64,000 bases of DNA from Gigaspora margarita. Taxonomy: Eukaryota > Glomeromycota > Glomeromycetes > Diversisporales > Gigasporaceae. Positions within the stretch are counted from its first letter, which is position 1. The number at the start of each line of letters is the position of its first letter. The stretch lies in assembly GCA_009809945.1 (NCBI GenBank), contig WTPW01001077.1, positions 111,310-175,309 of the forward strand. Reading direction: 5' to 3'. The translations under genes and the position numbers were made by a program. Below are positions 25,927 to 35,871 of this stretch, in pieces. The notes under the pieces were generated by a model. The model saw nothing but the letters and a program-made list of their open reading frames with translations, made no database searches and had not been told where the DNA came from.

Positions 25927-28388
25927 ATGAATTTTACAAGTCCTTCTGAACTTTGTAACTTGGGATATAATTACCAAAAAGGTATTAATGTGAATAAGGA
26001 TGAAAAAAAGGCGTTCGAATTATACATTAAAGCCGCAAACATGGGTTATTCTACCGCAATGTTCGATGTTGGTTATTGTTATCGTCATGGAATTGGAGTT
26101 GAAAAGGATGATCATAAGGCATTCTTTTATTATCAAAAATCTGCTGATATGGGTGGCGTTGACGGAATATATCAGGTTGGTTATTGTTATCAAAATGGAA
26201 TTGGAGTTGAAAAGGATGAACATAAGGCATTCTTTTATTATCAAAAATCTGCTGATATGGGTGATGCTCTTGGAACAAATAGTGTTGGTGTTTGTTACGA
26301 AAAAGGAATTGATGTTGAAAAAGATGAACGTATGGCATTCTTTTATTATCAAAAATCTGCTGATATGGGTGATGCGAGTGGAACAAATAGTGTTGGAAAT
26401 TGTTATCGAGATGGAATTGGAGTTGAAAAGGATGAGCATAAGGCATTCTTTTATCATCAAAAATCTGCTGATATGGGTGACGCTAAAGGAATATATAATG
26501 TCGGTTTTTGTTATCAAAATGGAATTGGAGTTGAAAAAGATGAACATAAGGCATTCTTTTATTATCAAAAATCTGCTGATATGGATGATGTTGACGGAAT
26601 GACAGATGTTGCTCAATGCTATCGAAACGGGTTTGGAGTTGAAAGAAATATACAAAATGCTAATTATTGGTATCGAAGGTATAAATTTCTACTTTTTATT
26701 ATATTTATTTACTTGTAATTACAATTATACGGCATTTTCTATTTGTTGGATTTTGCATATACCAACTGTTATCCGGCATTTGAAATTTTATGATTTTTAT
26801 GCACGTGAGTTACACACGTTATCCGAAATATTTTAAATCCGTTCCGGATTTAAAATATATCCGGACAACGTGTGTAACTCACGTGCATAAAAATTTAAAA
26901 TCTCAAACGCCGGTCAACAGTTGGTACGCAAAACCAACAAATATAAATACCGTATAATCCAGTTATTCAAGCACGAAGTACTCATAACTACGGTACAACA
27001 GTATTCTAATACCAGTGAAGCGCTATCGCGCTTTACTAGCATTAGAATACTATTGTACCTTACCGTTATTTGCCATATGATTTGACTGGTCGAATTTTAA
27101 GCACCTTCGGTGCTTAAAATCGACCAATCAAATAGCATACAGCAAATAACTCAGTTATTCGGCACTTCGTGCCGAATAACTATTAATTATTTACTCAAAA
27201 ATTAATTTAAATAATCAGAGTGAACAAATTGATAAAAGGTAATTTATATTGTTTATTTAATCACATAAATCGATAATTAATTGAATCTTTTAATATAGTT
27301 GTATATGAGTGTGCATCTAAAAAAATAGATTTTGATTACGAATTAAGAAAGATGCTGATTGAAAATAATTATCAATTGCCATGGATTCCTTATGATGAAT
27401 TTCGAAGTATTTTAGAAATAGGAAAAGGTGGATTTGCGACCGTATGTCGTGCGTTTTGGTTTGATAGAAGTAGAAATTATAATAATTATGTTGCCCTTAA
27501 AATTCTTAATTTAAATATCGTTTAGAATTCATAAAAGAACTAAAAGTATTTTGTGAAATTAGAGATGTGTATCCATCATTTTTGAAATGTCATGGAATAA
27601 CGAAAAATGCTAATGGGGAATATATTTTCGTGTTAGAATATGCAGAAAAACAATCTTTAAATAAAAATCTTTATGAAGTTGCACGAATGACTTGGAAGAA
27701 TAAAGTGAAATTATTACAGTGTATAATTTCGGATATTAATATGCTTCACCTTCAAGGATACGTTCATAGAGATTTACATAGCGGTAATATTTTACAAAAA
27801 GATATAGATAACGCATATGTTGTTGATTTGGGATTTTCATCATCTATTAAAAGTGAGATTGAAGGGATTTATGGTGTTTTACCTTATGTTGCACCAGAAG
27901 TATTATCTCGCCAATCATCNTTTACACAGGCCTCCGATATTTATTCATTTGGAATAATCATGATAGAAATATCTGTTGGACAAAGGCCTTTCGATGGCGT
28001 TTCATTTGATAAGGTACTTGCTACAAAGATTTGTTTGGGATTGAGACCGGAATATTCAAATGGAACTCCTGATTGCTATGTCGAATTAGCAATGCAATGC
28101 ATGGATCCTGATCCACAGAAACGACCGACTGCTTCGGTTATTACTGACAAACTTAATAAATGGTTTGACTCCATCTGCGTTCCTTCTACCGTACAAGATA
28201 TTGAGATTAGAACAATTAAACAACAATTTATAGATGCCGATAAGATGATTAATGAATTACCGATCGTTGGACAAAAACATTCGGACCACATGTACACTTC
28301 AAAACTCATCAATACGCATGAAATCACCGAAAAGCTTACAGAAATTGTTGTTGGTAGCAAATTATTAAATAGTATTGAAATTCCTTGA
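25927..28388 (+). CDS. Sel1-kinase copy C: Sel1-repeat scaffold fused to a TKL-type kinase (one 1-nt lesion)
   Basis: Exon 1 (25927-26678) encodes seven Sel1 repeats of 36 residues (VGYCYxNGIGVEKDEHKAFF pattern), alpha-helical hairpins used as protein-binding scaffolds. Then come an intron, a 20-nt microexon (27219-27238), a second intron, and the kinase exon (27299-28388). The kinase has GKGGFA, VALK, HRDLHSGNIL, DLG in place of DFG, and LPYVAPE. About 620 residues are expected. Compared with copy E one base is missing near 27521 in the N-lobe (AAATATCG against AAATGATCG), and one base at 27920 is uncalled. It is therefore either a very young pseudogene or intact with an assembly error. A cytosolic signalling role is likely from the domains; the partners are unknown. 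Confidence 0.85.
26679..27218 (+). other. Intron 1 of copy C, enlarged by a foldback insertion
   Basis: Starts GTATAA and ends ATCAG. The matching intron in copy E is only 76 nt. The extra 456 bp are the palindromic element at 26729-27184; the sequence on either side still aligns with the short intron of E. Confidence 0.7.
26729..27184. mobile_element. Composite foldback element in intron 1 of copy C
   Basis: Flanked by a 6-bp direct repeat AATTAT (26723-26728 and 27185-27190). The empty site is seen in copy E. It contains consecutive perfect or near-perfect stems: a long one of about 115-bp arms (26726-26957, centre TTTAAATCCGTTCCGGATTT), one at 26991-27059 with an inner GAAGCGCTATCGCGCTTT, one at 27064-27150 closing on GCACCTTCGGTGC, and one at 27153-27181 (GTTATTCGGCACTTCGTGCC). 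A degenerate copy of the last stem is at 26961-26990. No protein is encoded, so it must have been moved by another element's enzyme. Confidence 0.72.
27219..27238 (+). other. 20-nt microexon of copy C
   Basis: Sequence AGTGAACAAATTGATAAAAG, preceded by ATCAG and followed by GTAATTTATA. Joined to exons 1 and 3 it reads RVNKLIKVVYECASKKIDFD without interruption. Direct joining of the two large exons gives an early stop. Confidence 0.72.
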
Positions 28389-29160
28389 TTTTTTTTTATA
28401 TGATGCGGACCATAAAATAACAAAATTTAGAGCTATAACCAAATGTGATTTCGTAGAATATTGTGCGGCTCTACCGACCTTAAACTTTCATTTGCTCTTT
28501 TTATAGTGAATTATCGGTTCTATTTACAATTCAATAATCAAGAGTTTTAATATTAAATTTGCTATGTCAAGGAAATTTCATATGACTGACCTTCATTATA
28601 TCGAAAGTACACTATGTCAAAAGTGACTTGTATTAGGTGATGTCACTATGAGTGAAATTTAGTTATATATTGTTTTATTTTTAAATTAGTCATAGAATAA
28701 ATTGCATTAATAACAATTTATTTCTAATAATACGCTTCTTGTAATTTCTAAAACTTCATACGTTCTTATTTTTTTTTTTTAATAAGTAAAAGGTATTAAA
28801 TCATGTCAAGACGTTCGTTAAAATTATTTTAAAAATATTGTTTTTTTAAATTTTATCCTTATCAAGGACGAATATAAACACTTGTATGTGTACACAATCA
28901 TTGTATTGTACATCAACGCATGACAAATCAATCTATGCAGATGTTAAAAAATAAGGCTTTGCTGACTGTTATATAATAAATAATTATTACTCAAAATACA
29001 AAGAATGATTAAATTTCTTTTTTCTTATATGGCTAGTTATGTTAATAATAAACTGCAAATTTATATATCATATTAAACATTCAAATTAGCCACTATCAAG
29101 GTCTTCCATCGCGCAGCTATCTAGTTTACTAAAATATAATATTAAACTAGTTAAGCTGTG
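28389..29160. other. 3' flank of copy C
   Basis: AT-rich, no gene seen. The first 250 bp are broadly like the 3' flank of copy E (TTCCTTGATTTTTTTT, ATGCGGACCA), so the 3' UTR is shared; the likeness then fades. Confidence 0.45.
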
Positions 29161-29170
29161 GTTATAACTA

Positions 29171-29292
29171 TAGGTGCCTGACGCAGCTATTTTTGCCATA
29201 GATGACGCGACGCAACTATATGTTTCGTCACTTGACGAAATGACGCAACTATATGTTGCGTCAGGTCACGTGAGTTGCGTCAGGCATCACTA
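29171..29292. mobile_element. 122-bp MITE with 10-bp target duplication
   Basis: The direct repeat GTTATAACTA lies at 29161-29170 and 29293-29302. Inside, the ends are imperfect inverted repeats: TAGGTGCCTGACGCAGC at the left and, read from the right, TAGTGATGCCTGACGCAAC. The internal motif ATGACGCAACTATATG is repeated. A 10-bp duplication would fit a Mutator-like element; the assignment is tentative. Confidence 0.6.
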
Positions 29293-29477
29293 GTTATAAC
29301 TACTTTAAACTATAACATAACTTATAATGGATCAAAAGATTTTAAGCTGTAGTTAAAAGAGAAATCCGATAATTTTAAAGATATGTAACTTAGGTACGAT
29401 TGTAAAATTACAATAATAAAATAGCAAGCTTCATTTTTATGTAATTTACCTAGGACTTTACGTATCAAAATTTTGTT

Positions 29478-30370
29478 TCAGCAAATTTCAGGATCAAAAG
29501 TCAAAGCACCTTCATTTAATTTCTTGATGATGTCATTTGCTGATTTGATCGCCAGAGCAATACTTGGGTTTGCAGTAATTGCTTTGGACATAAAATACGA
29601 TAAATAAGAAAATATTTGTTACTGAATAGGTAAAATATTGAAATATGATCATTTTACCTGTTGAGATGACACCATTGATTCCAAGGTAAAGATTGGTGAA
29701 ATCCGTGAACGCAAAGATTTGTGTCAACTGCGGAAGTTTCATTGTATGTTATCCATGCGTACTGTGCCCTGAATATTAAAAAATAATTGTAAATTTTAGA
29801 AACATTATTGGACCAAAAAAAAAGACTAACCGTAATACAGTATGCAGGCTGTTCCTTGCTGGCGTAAACTGAGGTTCATTACCAGATAAGAAGCTCCCAT
29901 GCTAAGCGCGGCTTGGGTCATGTCATTTAACATTTCGTGGTTAATTTCAGCGTTCTTTTCAGACGTTCGAAAATAAAATGTTGGTTGTGGCATTCCATAT
30001 ATGTCTTTGTTTTCTTTGCTGAACTTGATTATTTAAATTCTCACTATTATGTGAAGCACCAAAACAATGAAAGTTCAAAATCACTCTGTCGCCAAAATTG
30101 GGTGCTGTGTCATCAAATGGAGCTGATTCTTTATGCTTTGTACTGTACACTGCCAAGGATGTTCATCTGAATAGGAGATCATACACTTTTGTTAAAATTC
30201 CCAGAGGGTGAAATTAAGCGTCATTAAGGTATATTTATTTTTATATTTTTGTAATCTATTTACCGGAGAAAATGGTAAGCCATAGGGAATTGGGATTGGA
30301 TTTTTTGGATATGGTTCTTTATGCTTTTTAATATCCTTTGACCAAGTAAGATCTTCAAGCATTCTTTCAC
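29478..30370 (-). pseudogene. Pyranose 2-oxidase (GMC oxidoreductase), C-terminal half, decayed
   Basis: Minus-strand exons in order read: HKEPYPKNPIPIPYGLPFSP; DEHPWQC; then FGDRVILNFHCFGASHNSE; TYGMPQPTFYFRTSEKN with EMLNDMTQAALSMG; EPQFTPARNSLHTV; NETSAVDTNLCVHGF; TNLYLGINGVISTAITANPS; and ending FDPEIC before the stop at 29478-29480. These match in order the C-terminal landmarks I know of pyranose 2-oxidase (DPLPIPF, FPWH, TYGMPQPTF, MMNDM, LWVGGNG, ACNPT). Probable introns are 29582-29657, 29769-29830 and 30167-30263. At least three frame changes and the missing N-terminal FAD half make it a truncated pseudogene. The enzyme oxidises sugars with FAD and releases hydrogen peroxide. Confidence 0.7.
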
Positions 30371-30751
30371 AATTTTTTTTTTATTTAATACGATCCATAT
30401 CAATGAAACGAATAAATACAAATATGGTGCGAACAGTCTAAAGACATCAAATCGATTAATAATTTTTTTAAATTGTATCTACTCAATAAAAAATTTTAAA
30501 GTTGCAAAATAAAATAGTAATTTGATAGCTTTTGACAATATCTATCAAACTACGTATTTTATTTTAAGAATTTGTTGCTTGTTATTGAGAAGATGTAATT
30601 TTAAATTTATAAGTTTGTAAAATTTTCAGCACTATATATAAAAAAATTAAAAAACATATAAAAATTTTAACCAATCAAATTCAATTTTATAAGTAAATGA
30701 TCGACAAAATTTTCAGCACTACTATTTGATGCGATTAATCTGTTTGCACCA
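30371..30751. other. AT-rich gap between the oxidase remnant and spacer Y'
   Basis: No gene was seen. The missing N-terminal half of the oxidase is not found here. Confidence 0.4.
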
Positions 30752-30885
30752 TAGTAAATGGCTTAAAAACTTTGATTTCATTACCTGACAAAAAGCAAGA
30801 GTCTGTTCACAAAGATTCTTTCCCGAAACAGGAATTTCGATATCCAATTAGAATTCTTAATAATAGAGTTATAGAGCAGTTGTGG

Positions 30886-31462
30886 ACTAGTGTTAGGTGC
30901 CCGGGCGTTGCCGCGGGCTAGAAGGTGTTTTTTTTTTATATGAGGTTAAATAAAACCGATCTTGGTTCAAATGAACCCGATCTTGGGTCAAATAAACCCG
31001 GCCTTGGTTTAAATGAACCCGATATTTGTTCATTTGAACCCGATCTTGGTTCTTGAACCCGGGCTTAGTTCAATCGAACCCGGTTTTGGTTCGAATGAAC
31101 CCGACTTAGGTTCATTTGAATCTGATTCTGGTTCTTGAACCCGATCTTGGTTCAATGAACCCGATCCTGGTTCAATGAACCCGACCCGAACCCGGTCTGT
31201 CGGAGTTTGAATTTTTGTATAACTCACCCATTTCGTGGGGATACGAAAGCCGACCTCTATTTTTGGTCGGAGTTTGAAAACATTTCAAGGGTAATGACCC
31301 GAGTAAGAATGTTTTCAAGGGTGGGTGGGTTGGGGAGGTGGAGGGTAAGAATTTTAAAGATTTTTTTTTAAGGGTGGGTGGGTGGGGGAGGTGGAGGGTG
31401 AGAATTTTAAAGAATCTTAAAAATTCTTAAAGAAAATTCTTAAAGAAACTTTTTACACAACA
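30886..31462. repeat. Insert with a GAACCCGATCTTGGTTCAAA tandem repeat
   Basis: Absent from spacer Y. It begins near GTGCCCGGGCGTTGCCGCGG, a GC-rich hairpin unusual for this region. From about 30955 to 31195 follow some eleven or twelve copies of a unit of about 20 bp, GAACCCGATCTTGGTTCAAA, with variants (GGCTTAG, GTTTTGG). The rest is G-rich (GGGTGGGTGG repeated at about 31320 and 31370). The minus strand of the repeat stays open and would give an EPGSGSLNQDR-like peptide, which I take as a by-product of the repeat rather than a gene. Confidence 0.65.
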
Positions 31463-31632
31463 CAATACACTAAAACACAATTCTCCGTTACTAAATTCTA
31501 TTATGTCGTGCTTTTTTTTTTAATAATTTTGATAGAGGTCCCTGCTTCGCAAGGGACCTCTATAAAATTAGTAATAAAAAAAAGCATGACATAATAGAGT
31601 TTAGTGACGGAGAATCGCGTTTTAGTTTATTG
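31463..31632. repeat. 170-bp foldback (inverted repeat)
   Basis: Two arms of about 74 bp around a short centre at CTTCGCAAG. The left arm includes TTCTCCGTTACTAAATTCTA and ATAGAGGTCCCTG; the right arm is its near-perfect complement with AGGGACCTCTAT and GAGTTTAGTGACGGAGAA. It forms the right end of the block missing from spacer Y. Confidence 0.75.
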
Positions 31633-32543
31633 ATAAGCACTGCCCCGGCACAAATAATTAAATTTTAACTTTTATGGAAACCTTATTCTGATTATATTTA
31701 AGCAGGTTGCTGACAATAATTGCGTCAATAATAGATGTATTATCGATTTTAGGATTGAGAAATTTCTCTAGATGTTGGCCCTTTCAAGAAAATATTAATT
31801 ACATTTTCATTTATTATTAACTTAAACAAAATATATTTCTATGTTGAAATAATAAATTCTGTAATGTCTACCATCAAAATAAAATTTTTGTTTTCAAAAT
31901 TAATGTAAGGGTGGTGCATCTATGGACTACATGTTTGATACCATACTTTATTTTGCTATTTTCGCTACAATATGTACATTTTATGCAACTTTATTTCTTT
32001 ATAAATTGAATTAGATTTTCATAATAGTCATTTTCTACTTATGTTACACTTCTTTTAAAAATAAATAATTTTTACATTCATGATTAATTAATTAAAATAA
32101 ATAGTAAGATTTATTTTACTTTAGATATTTAAATTAAGATGATCTATTCACAGACGACATTATCCAAAATAAAATAAACAATGCTCAATAATATTCTTTA
32201 TGCTTACAATCTTGAGATTATGAATTATAAGTACTTATGACGTCAAATATTTTTAACTACTTAGTTGTACAATAATAAACTATATTGTAAAGTTGATTTT
32301 TCTTCTGCACAGCATTTTTAATTACTTTCTTTTCGTTCTTTATTTGCGAACGACATTAAACGACAATTTATGGTACAAATTGATATCGATGTTCTGCATC
32401 AGTCATGGATTTTGTTGATTAATGTACAGAGTCATATATTGAAGAATAAGTTAAATAGATGTTTAATACATATATGAACTTATTATCGTTATAATACTTT
32501 TACGTTTATAAAGAAAAAACAAGTTTACTAGAATCTTCGCACT

Positions 32544-33946
32544 CCCTATAAGAAAAGTGGTTCGGGGTATGGTACCGGAAAACAGTGTATATGCACGGGA
32601 TGGTACGGACCGTGTGACACGTATAGGCGCGTTTTACGGAATGGCACGATTAAAAATGACACGGATACTACGGTAATGGGGTGGCACGTTATATTACGTC
32701 ACACGGAATGGCACGCATTCGGTGGCAAGCATATGCACGTTGTACGTGATGGCACGTCGAATTACACGGAATTGCACGTGTTAAAAATGACACGTGTTGG
32801 CTCGTTTCACGGAGTAAAATAAGAGCGAAGGATCACAAACGATTTTTTTTTTCAAAAAGTTGCAATATCTCAAAAACTCGCAAGTAAGCCTGCTCTGGTA
32901 TCTTAAGGAAAAAGATTCCTTGCAAGATTTTACACATTTGCAGTTGCTTTAGCTTCCAGATATGTACATGCTTCAACTATTATTCCTCTTCTAATAAAAT
33001 GTCTATTGGAAAGTGGACCATAAATTTATATTTACTTACCCGTTCCATTCACGTGCCATCGCACGTGTCAATTGGCTTAGTAAACTGCAGGGACACGGAA
33101 AAATTTCGAAAAGATTAGAAAACAATAAATCACAATTTTTACCGAATATCACATTATAAAACAATTTTTGCTTTTTTTTATGCTTGCGAAGTTACACGAA
33201 GAAATCTGATTGGTTAACTATTTTAGGAACCAATCATATTTGCGTATTTTAACTCACGTGAATAAAAGATACATTCGCATTTTTGCATTATAATTTCAAA
33301 AGACGTTAATATTATTGTGTAAAATAATTGATATTCCAAACTCGGAGAACTTAAGAATATTTAAAAATTTACAGTAACTATAAATGTCAAAATGATCAGT
33401 TAAAAGAAGTTAAATGTAGTTTTAATTTTAACTTGATTTTATCTTATTTCTATCTTGCATATTAATTTAAAGGTTAAATTGTTAAGTATGATTTGCGTTA
33501 AGTAGTAGTGATAAATACGAGTAGTAATTATTTAATTAATAGTATAGATTCAATAACAACTTTGTAATAACTGAAAATGTAGTAAATTTATTTTTTATAA
33601 TAGTTTCGCTTATAATCAATAACGATAGCCATATTTTGATCAACATTACTGCATTATTTATACTAAATTTGATACCGCAATAAAAACAATATTTAGCCAT
33701 TACCAAAACATTTTTTGCCATTTTTAAAAACAATTTTTCCGGGTCCCTGGTAAACTGCTACAAAAGGCACGGGCGATTTACGTGATTTCACGTTAAATTG
33801 GCACGTGTATACGGATCAACACGGTCCGCCAATTCCCGTGCCTACTCGAACCATGCACGCGCAAACCCGACCCATAGCACGTGCCACTCGACCACGTGCC
33901 TATACACTGTTTTTCCGTGCGATCCCGGACCACTTTTCTTATAGGG
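32544..33946. mobile_element. 1.4-kb non-autonomous TIR transposon
   Basis: The ends are inverted repeats CCCTATAAGAAAAGTGGT, continuing imperfectly through AAAACAGTGTATA for about 45 bp. The 3-bp direct repeat ACT flanks it (32541-32543 and 33947-33949), and spacer Y (about 23990) shows the empty site. Next to both ends are many short GGCACG/CGTGCC motifs (about 32570-33080 and 33730-33905), which look like subterminal transposase-binding sites. No transposase is encoded. A 3-bp duplication would fit PIF/Harbinger-type enzymes, but the superfamily is not fixed. Confidence 0.78.
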
Positions 33947-35871
33947 ACTTCCTTATATTCTTAGCCAAAAATTTCAAGCTCGTTTAATCTTTTATCTGTT
34001 AAAGTTCTTAATTATTTAAATAACTTATTCATTATTTATTTGTATTTTCGTAAGGAATATTTCTTTATATAATGTTTAAAGCTATTTTCATAAAAAAAAA
34101 ATACAGTCGCGTATATCATAAATTTTTTGAATACTTTATCTCCAAAGTTCGTTTTAAAGAGATTTAATATATAGAGTCGACTATATAATATAAAGTACAA
34201 AAAAGTTTATTTAGTAAAAATAAATTATTTTCATTAAATAGCTTTTGAAAATTTTTTCACTAAATAAAATATAAAACACTTATGTAATTTTTTTTAAGTA
34301 CAGTAAGCGAAATGTATTACATAGCGAGTTTATTTAAGATTTTTAATTCCAGAGTAGTAGTCCGAACTGACACGCTTATTCTTTTGTACACATTACGGCA
34401 TGCTTTTATACATGCGTACTTTAAAGTGAATATAAAAAATTAAATCACTTCTTATTGGGCGAACAAATTACGCAGTCATAAAAAAAAAGACAATATTGCT
34501 AAAATTTTAATTTCCAAATTATTTATTGCAAACAAATTTCTCAAACTAAATTTGTGAAAATACTAAATTCAAGTTTTTGCAAAACTACATCAACTTTACG
34601 CCAAATTACTTTCGTAAAACATTTAACTCATAAAACTTTTCGCAAATTACTATCGAAACAAATTGTTTATCTTAAGAACTTTCCAATATACCGGTATTAC
34701 CACCATTTAATCCAAAATTTAAATACGTGTGTTTACTTAATTCACTGTATCGGAATTTTTACAATAGAAGTAGTATCTTTTAAACTCTTACTTATTCTCA
34801 AAATATATTCATTATGAACCCCTATTATGAGAGTTAGTTTTAAGATGATTTGTAATTGTCAAAAAAATTGACATCACTAATAAATTATGACATCAAAGAA
34901 GAGCATAAATTATCATTTATAAACATAATCAATGCCATACCAATTAAAAAATTATACGTATATTTGATGACTTCCTGTATGTATGGAATTATAATTTAGA
35001 ATCTACCATCAGCTATGTGAATTTTAAATATCATTAAGTGATTAAAGTTGATTCTGATTCTATTTAATAGATAAATTTTAAATTCATAAAAAATTAAGAC
35101 TTCATGTTTTTCATCGAGCATTATATATTAGGGCGTTTCATAATTAATATATTTTGAAAATAAATAAGTGTTTAAAAGATACTATTCTATTTTTGAAATT
35201 CCGACACAGTGAATTTAAAATTAACTTTTTTTTTTTTAATAAATATTTATCGGTAATGATTATGTAAATAAGTCTATACGTTAAAAAAATAGGATTTATG
35301 CATCTCATATTTTGAAGTAAATACGTCACTTATTTTATCTGAAATCGGATGCCAAATCATTAATTATGAAACCCCCTACTAGTAGCTTTTGAATGAACAA
35401 GAAATAAAAGTAAATTAAGCATAACAAAATCAAAATTTAAGCAATAATAGCGAGTTTCATGTATAAAGATAATTTCATTCATGTGAATTCATGCAAATAA
35501 TAACTTCAGATTTCTAAATATTTAAACGTGTGTGGCCAAATATGTTTTATTTTTTGCGGATGTCCAAAGTTAATATTATATAATTGATTAATATCACTAT
35601 TACATTTACATGTACGATTTAGAGTACAATACAAGTATAAAACTTTGCACATATAAAAAATGGTTTCGTACACGGTGATACATCAATGTACTTGCAGTTA
35701 TATCACAACATGAACTAGTGCATAGAATTTCTTCAAGGATTCCTTTAAGAATTCGTGTTACAAACGCATAAAGTACAGATCCATAGATGAATGCAATGAC
35801 TAAAAAACGTAATAAGTATTTAACGTTCAAATTTGATTTCTTTCGAATCTTTTAAGTGAAATAATAAAAAT

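Larger units (their letters stand above)
30752..35871. repeat. Spacer Y', upstream of copy D, carrying two insertions
   Basis: Colinear with spacer Y (22921-25926) once the block at about 30886-31632 and the transposon at 32544-33946 are set aside; the remaining length is then close to 3 kb in both. Small open frames in it differ between Y and Y' and are not called. Confidence 0.72.

Noticed and set aside
26000-26655. Long overlapping open frames in other frames and on the minus strand of the Sel1 exon (also at 41053-41688 and 35965-36389)
   Set aside because: They arise because a 108-bp repeat lacking stops in several frames is iterated; the translated sequence is itself a mechanical repeat and the Sel1 frame explains the conservation.
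30886-30925. GC-rich hairpin followed by CTAG, resembling a Helitron 3' end
   Set aside because: The base after CTAG is not T and no Helitron start or partner end was found.
31030-31227. Minus-strand frame giving EPGSGSLNQDR-like repeats
   Set aside because: Produced by the 20-bp tandem repeat; no start context or other gene features.
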